Assembly: GCA_964395765.1 (NCBI GenBank)
Contig: CAYNCU010000138.1
Location: 1-11,574, forward strand
DNA from: DATDPY01 sp964395765
GTDB lineage: Bacteria; Bacteroidota; Bacteroidia; Cytophagales; Cyclobacteriaceae
DNA length: 11,574 nt
Reading direction: 5' to 3'
The first letter of the stretch is position 1; the number at the start of each line of letters is the position of its first letter. Below, in pieces: positions 1 to 6,240 of the stretch. The notes beneath the pieces were generated by a model, which was not told the DNA's origin, did not search any database, and saw only the letters and a program-made list of their open reading frames with translations. Position numbers and translations under genes: made by a program.

Positions 1-81
1 AAGGGTGTTGTAAATCTTCAGTTCGGAATGATAAGGAAGCATGATTTAATAAGGAAATATCAGGGTAGAATATCCAATTGA
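1..81 (+). CDS. Possible C-terminal end of an upstream gene (partial, unknown)
   Basis: Frame 1 is open from the window edge to a TGA at 79-81 and gives 26 residues ending in RKYQGRISN. The other two forward frames hit stops at 11-13 and within the first 45 bases. The peptide alternates basic and hydrophobic residues. It is too short to place in a family, and I do not recognise it. It would end about 50 bases before the rimP promoter, which is a natural spacing for an upstream gene on the same strand. An open frame of this length can occur by chance, so the call is tentative. Confidence 0.35.
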   Translation, partial: KGVVNLQFGMIRKHDLIRKYQGRISN

Positions 82-128
82 TTGCGAATGTAGACCATAA
101 AGGCGAAATAATGAATAAAAAAATAAAG

Positions 129-159
129 TTTGAAATCAGGTGGTATTTATGTAGTTTTG
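129..159 (+). promoter_or_regulatory. Bacteroidota-type promoter for rimP-nusA-infB
   Basis: TTTG at 129-132, a 19-nt spacer and TAGTTTTG at 152-159 match the Bacteroidota primary sigma consensus (-33 TTTG, -7 TAnnTTTG, spacer about 19-21). Transcription would begin a few bases after 159, around 163-167. This places the start just before the hairpin at 183-202 and the head of rimP. It also rules out the upstream TTG at 130 as the rimP start, because that codon lies inside the -33 element. Confidence 0.7.
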
Positions 160-182
160 CAAAGAATTTGTTATTTGTGTAT

Positions 183-202
183 GAGGGGACGTATGTCCCC
201 TC
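183..202 (+). promoter_or_regulatory. Leader hairpin at the rimP start (possible attenuator)
   Basis: GAGGGGAC (183-190) and GTCCCCTC (195-202) form a perfect 8-bp stem around a four-base GTAT loop. TTTCTTTG follows directly at 203-210. In RNA this would be a GC-rich stem followed by a U-rich tract, resembling a weak intrinsic terminator about 40 nt into the predicted transcript. The ATG at 193 lies at the loop/stem edge, so folding would also hide it. NusA acts on hairpin pausing and termination, so feedback on its own operon is plausible, but this is inference. Confidence 0.55.
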
Positions 203-690
203 TTTCTTTGGATAAAATTGAAGTGGAAAGGCTGTTAAATACGATCCGGCATAAGGTGGAAGAAATATTACCGGGCAAAGGATATTTTGTCGTAAATGTT
301 TCTCTTAAAGGAAGCAAAAACCACCAGCGGCTCGAAGTTTTGGTAGACGGCGATAGTGGAATAGACATAAATGTTTGTTCACAGATAAACAGGGAATTAT
401 CCCAATGGCTGGACCAAACCGATTTGATCAGCGGACATTATGTGCTGGAGGTCGGTTCGCCGGGAACGGAATACCCGTTAAACTCGGAAAGGTCTTATCA
501 TAAAAATATCGGGCGCGAATTGAAAGTGGTAATGAACGACAATACAGTATTAAAAGGAAAACTGATAAAAATCGGCAAGGGGAAAATTGACCTTGCGACA
601 GGCGGGAATAAAAAAGGTGCTGATGACGACATCCGGGAGATCGGATTGGAGGACATCAGAAAATCAACAGTTATTGTATCATTAAGATGA
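193..690 (+). CDS. rimP: Ribosome maturation factor RimP
   Basis: RimP binds the 30S subunit and assists its late assembly. From the ATG at 193 the product is 165 residues, close to the roughly 150-160 usual in the phylum. The conserved core is visible: a GKGYFVVNV-like strand, a DGD/GIDINVCSQINRELS segment, then the family signature YVLEVGSPGTEYPL with the YHKNIGREL continuation. It is first in the operon with nusA and infB, and its TGA overlaps the nusA ATG (ATGA), suggesting coupled translation. The start is uncertain. The frame is open back to a TTG at 130, but that lies inside the promoter. ATG 181, ATG 193, TTG 208 and GTG 223 remain; 193 is chosen as a standard codon downstream of the predicted transcription start. 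GTG 223 would match the N-terminus of other Bacteroidota RimP proteins best and would leave the hairpin wholly in the leader. Confidence 0.9.
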   Translation: MSPLSLDKIEVERLLNTIRHKVEEILPGKGYFVVNVSLKGSKNHQRLEVLVDGDSGIDINVCSQINRELSQWLDQTDLISGHYVLEVGSPGTEYPLNSERSYHKNIGRELKVVMNDNTVLKGKLIKIGKGKIDLATGGNKKGADDDIREIGLEDIRKSTVIVSLR

Positions 691-1934
691 CAATGGATAC
701 TAAAAATCTAATTGAATCTTTTGCCGAATTTGCGCGGCAGAAGAATGTAGACCGTCCTACAATGATCAGGATACTGGAAGATGTATTCAGGACCATGATC
801 AGGAAGAAATTCGCCGAGGATGATAATTTTGATATTGTCATTAATGCAGATAAGGGGGATCTTGAGATCTGGCGATTCCGGGAAATCGTAGATGATAATT
901 CGGAAGACATCTGGGATCATGATAAGATCAGCCTGACAGAAGCTAAAAAGATCGAGCCCGACTTTGAGGTAGGCGAGGAAGTTTCGGAAGAAATCAAACT
1001 TGAAGATTTTGGCCGGAGAGCAGTGATGACCGCCCGCCAGACCCTTATGCAACGGATCAAGGACCTTGAGAAAGATCTATTATTTCAAAAATACAAGGAG
1101 TTGGTCGGGGAGTTAATTATGGGAGAGGTTTACCAGGTGCTGAACAGGGAAGTGCTGTTGATTGACGCTGAAGGAAACGAACTGATCCTTCCCAAGACCG
1201 AACAGATACCCAAGGATAAATACCGTAAGGGAGAAACCGTCAGGGCCGTGGTGCAGCGCGTTGAAATGGTAAACGGGAATCCCAGGATCATATTATCCCG
1301 TACTTCCCCGAAGTTCCTGGAGCGTTTGTTTGAAAGTGAGGTACCTGAAGTGTTTGACGGATTGATCACGATAAGGAATATTGTGAGGGAACCGGGAGAA
1401 AGAGCCAAAGTTGCCGTTGAATCCTACGATGACAGAATAGACCCTGTGGGAGCTTGTGTCGGAATGAAGGGATCCAGGATACACAGTATCGTTCGGGAAT
1501 TGCAGAATGAAAATATTGACGTGATAAGTTATACCGATAACCTGGAATTATTTATTCAGAGGGCCTTAAGTCCCGCCAAGATTTCAACCATTAAGATTGA
1601 TAAGGAGGGAGGCAGGGTATCGGTATTCATGAAACCCGATCAGGTATCGCTGGCCATCGGCAAGGGAGGACATAATATTAAACTGGCATCAAAGTTGGTT
1701 GGTTATGAGATTGATGTTTTCCGGGATATTGATGAAGCGGAAGATGAGGACGTGGATCTGGAAGAATTTGCAGATGAGATTGAAGGCTGGATCATCGATG
1801 AATTTAAAAGGGTGGGACTGGATACGGCCAAAAGTGTGCTGGCACTTTCCAAAGATGACCTTATCCGCAGGACTGACCTTGAGGAAGAAACAATCGAAGA
1901 TGTTGTTAATATACTTAAACAGGAATTTGAATAA
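687..1934 (+). CDS. nusA: Transcription termination/antitermination protein NusA
   Basis: NusA binds RNA polymerase near the RNA exit channel and modulates pausing, intrinsic termination and antitermination. The 415-residue product has the expected order: N-terminal polymerase-binding domain (about 1-125), S1 domain (about 130-203), KH1 with GMKG at 259-262 in the invariant DDRIDPVGACVGMKGSRI context, and KH2 with GKGG at 325-328. An acidic stretch around 348-365 (EAEDEDVDLEE) leads to a short C-terminal helix-hairpin-helix-like domain (about 370-415, DLEEETIEDVVNIL). The length and single C-terminal repeat fit Bacteroidota NusA; the E. coli protein is longer. The ATG at 687 overlaps the rimP stop by four bases. 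A second ATG at 693, giving MDTKNLIESF, is an equally reasonable start. There are 31 bases between its stop and infB. Confidence 0.97.
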   Translation: MTMDTKNLIESFAEFARQKNVDRPTMIRILEDVFRTMIRKKFAEDDNFDIVINADKGDLEIWRFREIVDDNSEDIWDHDKISLTEAKKIEPDFEVGEEVSEEIKLEDFGRRAVMTARQTLMQRIKDLEKDLLFQKYKELVGELIMGEVYQVLNREVLLIDAEGNELILPKTEQIPKDKYRKGETVRAVVQRVEMVNGNPRIILSRTSPKFLERLFESEVPEVFDGLITIRNIVREPGERAKVAVESYDDRIDPVGACVGMKGSRIHSIVRELQNENIDVISYTDNLELFIQRALSPAKISTIKIDKEGGRVSVFMKPDQVSLAIGKGGHNIKLASKLVGYEIDVFRDIDEAEDEDVDLEEFADEIEGWIIDEFKRVGLDTAKSVLALSKDDLIRRTDLEEETIEDVVNILKQEFE

Positions 1935-1953
1935 TTGAGAAGTCAAAAAAATA

Positions 1954-1959
1954 GAGGAG
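1954..1959 (+). promoter_or_regulatory. Shine-Dalgarno-like site of infB
   Basis: GAGGAG lies six bases before the infB ATG at 1966. It is the clearest ribosome-binding motif in the window. The other genes here mostly have AT-rich leaders, as is common in this phylum, where Shine-Dalgarno pairing contributes little. Confidence 0.5.
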
Positions 1960-1965
1960 TTTTCT

Positions 1966-4737
1966 ATGAGTAGTGACAAATCAATGCGTCTGAGCCAGGT
2001 ATCGAGAAAATTAAATATCGGTAAAAATACGATATTGGATTTTCTTGCTGCCAAAGGTTTTGACGTGGAAGATAACCCAAATTCAAAAATATCAGATGAA
2101 CAATTTCTGATGCTCTCCAAGGAATTTGCTTCCGCAGCGATGGATAAGGAGGAAGCAAGCAGCCTGACTATTGGCAAGAAGCATGCAGGAAATATTATTA
2201 TTGATTCAGAACATGAAGACCGCCATAAACAGAAGGAAGAGGAAGAGGAAATTTTTATAAAGAGTATAGCGGTTGCAAAGGAGGTTGAAAAACCCAAAAA
2301 AGATAAACCCTCGAAGGAAGAAAAAGCCGAAGAGGAGGAAATCCAACCTGAAAAATGGGTGGATGAACTGCCCAAACTCAAGGGGATAAAAGTAGTGGGG
2401 AAAATTGAGCTGGAAATCCCTAAACCCAAACCGGAGGTGTCGGAGAAGAAAGCAGAAGAAAAAGAAACTGACGAAGAAAAGGGGGCCCGCAAAAAGAAGG
2501 CGGCAAAACCTGAACCTGAAGAAGAAAGCCATGAAGAACTGGTGGAGGAACAAGGAGAAGAATTTGAGGACGAACAGAGTAAGGTAGAAAGCAAGGGTAA
2601 GACATTGAAGGGACTGACGGTAGTCGGGAAAATCGAACTACCCGATAAAAAGGCAAAATCATCGGCACCGGTTGCTTCCAGCGACGACCAAAAAGACAAA
2701 AAGAAGAAAAAAAGACTAAGAAAAAGAATTCAGAAATCGAAACAACAACAGGAGGTTGCGAAGGAAGGAAGCACGGGAGGTAAGGCTAAAGAGCCGGCAA
2801 GAAAATCAAGGGTGCTGAAAGAAGAAGTATCCGAAAAAGAAATTCAGGAACAGATCAAGGCGACCCTGGCCAAGTTAAGTGGGGGGAAGGGCAAATCAGG
2901 AGTAAGCAGGGCAAAATACAGGAGGGACAAACGATTTGCCATTGCCGAGGCAGCCGAGGAAAAAATGATGAAGGAAAAGGAACAGGCCAATGTGCTCCAC
3001 GTGAATGAATTTATTTCCGCCAACGACCTTGCTTCCATGATGAATGTACAAGTGAATGAAGTAATTTCCGTGTGCATGAACCTGGGGATGTTTGTATCCA
3101 TTAACCAACGCCTGGATGCGGAAGCCATTACCGTAATCTCAGATGAATTCGGGTATGATGTTAAGTTTATTACGGAAGAAGATGAAATCGAAGTTAAAGA
3201 AGTTGAGGACAGCAGTGAGGATCTTATTCCCCGGCCCCCGATTGTAACCATCATGGGCCATGTTGACCATGGAAAAACATCCTTACTGGATTATATAAGG
3301 CATTCAAAAATTACAGAATCCGAAACCGGGGGTATTACGCAACATATCGGTGCTTACAATGTGGTAACCGACAGCGGGAAGAAGATCACCTTCCTGGATA
3401 CTCCGGGTCATGAAGCATTTACGGCCATGCGGGCCAGGGGAGCCAGTATAACCGATGTGGTAATCGTTGTGGTAGCTGCCGACGACCATGTGATGCCGCA
3501 GACCAAGGAGGCTATTAATCATGCACAGGTCGCCAATGTACCTATAGTGTTTGCTATTAATAAAATCGATAAACCCACCGCTAACCCGGATAAGATCAGG
3601 GAAGAACTATCAAAAATCAATATTCTTGTTGAAGAATGGGGTGGTAAGTACCAATGCCAGGAAATATCCGCGAAATCAGGTAAAGGGGTCGAGGAATTAA
3701 TGGAAAAGGTTCTCCTGGAAGCCGAATTACTGGAATTAAAGGCTAACCCGGATAAACCCGCCATTGGAGCCGTAGTTGAAGCCTCTCTCGACAGGGGCAG
3801 AGGATATGTGGCCACAATCCTGGTTCAGGCAGGGACTCTTCACATTGGAGATATTGTTCTCGCCGGAGCCCATTACGGGAGGGTTAAGGCCATGTTCGAT
3901 CAGAGAGGATTAAAATTGGACGAAGTCGACCCATCAACGCCGGTCCTTATTCTGGGCCTTGACGGCGCTCCGCAGGCAGGCGATAAATTCCACGTTATGC
4001 AGACAGAAAGGGAAGCCAGGGATGTAGCTTATAAGCGCCAGCAGCTACAAAGGGAACAGAACCTCCGAACCAAGAAACATATTACACTCGATGAAATAGG
4101 ACGCCGACTTGCCATTGGTAATTTCAAGGAATTGAATATTATTGTTAAAGCCGATGTTGACGGTTCCCTGGAAGCGCTCGGCGATTCCCTGTTAAAACTT
4201 ACTAGCGACCAGGTTCAGGTTAATATTATTCATAAAGCAGTAGGACAGATCTCCGAATCAGACGTCCTGCTGGCATCCGCTTCCGATGCGGTTATTATAG
4301 GATTCCAGGTGAGGCCTTCTGCCAATGCCCGAAGACTGGCGGAACAGGAAGAGATTGAAATCCGGTTGTATTCTATCATCTATGACGCCATTAATGACCT
4401 GAAGGATGCTATGGAAGGTATGTTGGAACCTGAGATGGAAGAAGTAATTCTTGGTAATGCCGAAGTCAGGGATATTTTCAAAGTATCCAAGGTCGGAACA
4501 GTAGCCGGATGCATGGTAACGGAAGGCGCTATAAAAAGAAATAATTCTATTAGGATCATCAGAGACGGAATTGTTGTTTATACTGGCGAAATAGCTGCCT
4601 TAAAACGATTCAAGGATGATGTTGGTGAAGTTAAATCCGGCTTTGAATGCGGTATCAATATCAAAAATTTCAATGATATCAAAATCGGCGATATTATTGA
4701 AACTTTCGAAAAACGGGAAGTCGTTAAGAAAGTCTGA
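1966..4737 (+). CDS. infB: Translation initiation factor IF-2
   Basis: IF-2 is the GTPase that brings formyl-methionyl initiator tRNA to the 30S subunit and promotes 50S joining. The 923-residue product opens with an IF2_N domain (about 1-55, RLSQVSRKLNIGKNTILDFL). A long Lys/Glu-rich, probably disordered linker follows (about 70-330), then a second helical IF2-associated domain (about 345-405). The G domain shows every GTPase motif: GHVDHGKT 431-438, GGITQHIG 455-462, DTPGHE 478-483, NKID 532-535 and SAK 568-570. Beta-barrel domain II, domain III and a C-terminal tRNA-binding domain follow; the protein ends in FEKREVVKKV. The linker carries two near-copies of LKG(I/L)xVVGKIEL, at 138-149 and 214-225. 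It is the last large gene of the rimP-nusA-infB operon. Long antisense frames over the linker are mirror images of Lys/Glu codons. Confidence 0.97.
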   Translation: MSSDKSMRLSQVSRKLNIGKNTILDFLAAKGFDVEDNPNSKISDEQFLMLSKEFASAAMDKEEASSLTIGKKHAGNIIIDSEHEDRHKQKEEEEEIFIKSIAVAKEVEKPKKDKPSKEEKAEEEEIQPEKWVDELPKLKGIKVVGKIELEIPKPKPEVSEKKAEEKETDEEKGARKKKAAKPEPEEESHEELVEEQGEEFEDEQSKVESKGKTLKGLTVVGKIELPDKKAKSSAPVASSDDQKDKKKKKRLRKRIQKSKQQQEVAKEGSTGGKAKEPARKSRVLKEEVSEKEIQEQIKATLAKLSGGKGKSGVSRAKYRRDKRFAIAEAAEEKMMKEKEQANVLHVNEFISANDLASMMNVQVNEVISVCMNLGMFVSINQRLDAEAITVISDEFGYDVKFITEEDEIEVKEVEDSSEDLIPRPPIVTIMGHVDHGKTSLLDYIRHSKITESETGGITQHIGAYNVVTDSGKKITFLDTPGHEAFTAMRARGASITDVVIVVVAADDHVMPQTKEAINHAQVANVPIVFAINKIDKPTANPDKIREELSKINILVEEWGGKYQCQEISAKSGKGVEELMEKVLLEAELLELKANPDKPAIGAVVEASLDRGRGYVATILVQAGTLHIGDIVLAGAHYGRVKAMFDQRGLKLDEVDPSTPVLILGLDGAPQAGDKFHVMQTEREARDVAYKRQQLQREQNLRTKKHITLDEIGRRLAIGNFKELNIIVKADVDGSLEALGDSLLKLTSDQVQVNIIHKAVGQISESDVLLASASDAVIIGFQVRPSANARRLAEQEEIEIRLYSIIYDAINDLKDAMEGMLEPEMEEVILGNAEVRDIFKVSKVGTVAGCMVTEGAIKRNNSIRIIRDGIVVYTGEIAALKRFKDDVGEVKSGFECGINIKNFNDIKIGDIIETFEKREVVKKV

Positions 4738-4819
4738 TTTTCATTTACCTGTTTATTTTAAAAAAGGATTATCCCCATATTCACTAAGCAATCCCATTAA
4801 ATTTAATCCCCGGATTTGA

Positions 4820-4981
4820 ATGAAGATAATATTTCTTATTTTTTCCATTTTACTGGCTACCGGATTAGTGAAACCTTGGCGGGTATTATGGTTTATCAAT
4901 ATTAAAAACCGGAAGAATGTATTATTGATTTACGGCATTCCATGGCTTATTATTTTGGTCATTATTTTGTTGATGGATTAA
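4820..4981 (+). CDS. Small two-helix membrane protein downstream of infB
   Basis: An ATG at 4820 opens a 53-residue frame ending in TAA at 4979-4981. The sequence shows two hydrophobic segments, about residues 3-17 (IIFLIFSILLATGLV) and 38-52 (YGIPWLIILVIILLM). A tight basic loop containing KPWRVLWF and KNRKNVLL separates them. It therefore reads as a helical hairpin in the inner membrane. The layout of a KP-x-x-VL motif, an arginine/lysine pair and a VLLxYG segment recalls other small uncharacterised bacterial membrane proteins; this resemblance is from memory, not from a search. It starts 82 bases after the infB stop with no clear ribosome-binding site or separate promoter, so read-through from the infB operon is possible. 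No function can be assigned. Confidence 0.6.
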   Translation: MKIIFLIFSILLATGLVKPWRVLWFINIKNRKNVLLIYGIPWLIILVIILLMD

Positions 4982-4989
4982 AGGATTGG

Positions 4990-5054
4990 TTAATTGGCTA
5001 ATAGGTTAATTGAGTTATTCATCCTAACTCCAATTAGCTAGTAAAACCAATTAA
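4990..5054. terminator. Nested AT-rich inverted repeats between convergent genes
   Basis: TAATTGAGTTA (5007-5017) pairs with TAACTCCAATTA (5025-5036) around a seven-base loop, with a single bulged C. Outside it, TTAATTGG (4990-4997) pairs with CCAATTAA (5047-5054). The structure sits between the plus-strand small membrane gene and the minus-strand lipoprotein gene, where a two-way terminator would be expected. It lacks a GC-rich stem and a good T tract, so its role as a terminator is uncertain. Confidence 0.4.
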
Positions 5055-5111
5055 ACAGCTCAATCAGGATAATTATCAGCCCGGGAAAAGGTTTAAAAGT
5101 TCGGAAAGGAT

Positions 5112-6134
5112 TTATTGAGAATTTTGAGTTAAANNNNNNNNNNCCGCATTATTGATAAGAACATCAAGTCGTCCAAATTGAGAATTTATTTTATTGAACC
5201 GGATCATGTATCCGTTCTTTCCCCTTCCTTCACTTGAAATAAACAGGCTTCCATCCGGCGAGAAACAAATACCTTCCGGCTGGCGGAACATACTTCTGTC
5301 AAGTGGCACCATATTGACAATGTTTTTATGGTTGTCAAAGACTATCAATAATTTTCCCACGGAGGAAATAAGGTAAATAAATCCATTATCCGGATTAATG
5401 GCAATTCCGGAAGGCATAAAGGGCGAATGATGTTTTAATTTCAGTCCAAAGGAATCAAGTTTAGCTATATATTCCTTGTTATGAATATGGATAAATGGTT
5501 TTTCATCCACTTTGCCACTGGTAAGGTCGAATCGGTAAACTGCTCTTCCTTTCATTTTGGAATTGATTCCCGGATTATTTTTACATACAATCAATAAACT
5601 GCTGTCTTGTGGATTAAAGCACAAACCTTCCAGGTTATTTTTACTGCTGAAGGGTGTTTTATAATGGAAGGCATTTACTTTGTTTTGATCGGAAATTATA
5701 AACCCGTACAGGTCGCCATTACTTTGCATGACGTAAGCATAATTCCCGTTAATGGCCACACTTTCAAAGTCACCATGTTTATGAAATTTTATTTTACGGA
5801 TAACCTCGCGGGAGTTGGTATCGTACAGGTAAAGTATACCGTCCTCGTCTTCAATAGCAGCAATTATGCCATTCCTGTAATATTCGAGACCGGATACTTC
5901 TTCAAGGTCTTTTTTGAATTCATGACGATTTGCAGGTATCCCCAGGTTATAAGGAAAATCCGGATTTGTAAATTTCCGGAAATACTCGGCAGTATATTTA
6001 GTCTGGTCGCAGGAAACCATGTAAATCGCGGTCAATAAAATAATCAAAATAAATAATCCCCGGTATTTATGAATTAATAAATTCTTTGAAAAATGAGGTT
6101 GATTTCGTCGGTTAAGTGTATATTTCTTTGACAA
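5112..6134 (-). CDS. SdiA-regulated-family beta-propeller lipoprotein (C-terminus disturbed by assembly gap)
   Basis: The product has a long basic lead, a hydrophobic segment and a lipobox MVSC with Cys42, so it is probably a lipoprotein facing the periplasm or held in the outer membrane. Residues about 78-315 match the SdiA-regulated domain pattern: EEVSGLEYY, KHGDFESVAINGNYAYV, NLEGLCFN, MPSGIAINPDNGFIYLISSVGKLLIV, and FRQPEGICFSPDGSLFISSEGRGKNG. These repeats suggest a propeller fold. The molecular function of the family is not settled. The start is a TTG at 6132-6134; an in-frame stop lies five codons upstream and no ATG gives a full signal peptide. The true protein probably ends FNKINSQ at residue 319. 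The following residues FGRLDVLINNA look like a foreign short-chain dehydrogenase fragment at the contig edge. The gene is divergent from the HD-PycTM gene, 106 bases away. Confidence 0.85.
   Translation of the reverse strand: MSKKYTLNRRNQPHFSKNLLIHKYRGLFILIILLTAIYMVSCDQTKYTAEYFRKFTNPDFPYNLGIPANRHEFKKDLEEVSGLEYYRNGIIAAIEDEDGILYLYDTNSREVIRKIKFHKHGDFESVAINGNYAYVMQSNGDLYGFIISDQNKVNAFHYKTPFSSKNNLEGLCFNPQDSSLLIVCKNNPGINSKMKGRAVYRFDLTSGKVDEKPFIHIHNKEYIAKLDSFGLKLKHHSPFMPSGIAINPDNGFIYLISSVGKLLIVFDNHKNIVNMVPLDRSMFRQPEGICFSPDGSLFISSEGRGKNGYMIRFNKINSQFGRLDVLINNAXXXXLTQNSQ
5134..5143. other. Scaffold gap (10 Ns)
   Basis: Ten consecutive Ns interrupt the last codons of the minus-strand lipoprotein gene. 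Ten is a conventional placeholder, so the real gap length is unknown. The two flanks share ATTGAGAATTT (5114-5124 and 5177-5187), suggesting the contigs in fact overlap there. Confidence 0.95.
5144..5176 (-). other. Short-chain dehydrogenase fragment, probable chimeric contig end
   Basis: Read on the minus strand this stretch encodes FGRLDVLINNA, and the base before the gap is a G that fits a following glycine. This is the central NNAG-region signature of short-chain dehydrogenases/reductases. No Rossmann TGxxxGIG start or catalytic YxxxK part accompanies it. It directly follows the natural end of a beta-propeller lipoprotein, so it is best read as a mis-extended contig end and not as a gene. 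Confidence 0.7.
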
Positions 6135-6240
6135 ACAGGTTTTCTTTTAATATCCCTTTAATTTTAATTAAATTATCGGAAAAATAGACGCCGGGCTTAT
6201 ATTTAATTACATTTATATTTAAATATTAATTTTTACCGCA

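Noticed and set aside
130..192. Longer rimP reading frame from the TTG at 130
   Set aside because: The TTG is part of the predicted -33 promoter element, and the extra residues cross the leader hairpin and do not resemble RimP.
1689..2699. Long minus-strand open frame of 336 codons across the nusA end and IF-2 linker
   Set aside because: It is Ser/Phe/Leu-rich, as expected from reading Lys/Glu codons backwards. It has no recognisable domain and lies over two certain genes.
5607..6038. Plus-strand open frame of 143 codons opposite the lipoprotein gene
   Set aside because: The minus strand has clear SdiA-regulated-family motifs through the same bases, and the plus frame shows no family features.
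6135..6240. Divergent promoter pair between the lipoprotein and HD-PycTM genes
   Set aside because: The region is strongly AT-rich and must hold promoters, but I found no pair of TTTG and TAnnTTTG elements with correct spacing on either strand, so no site is called.
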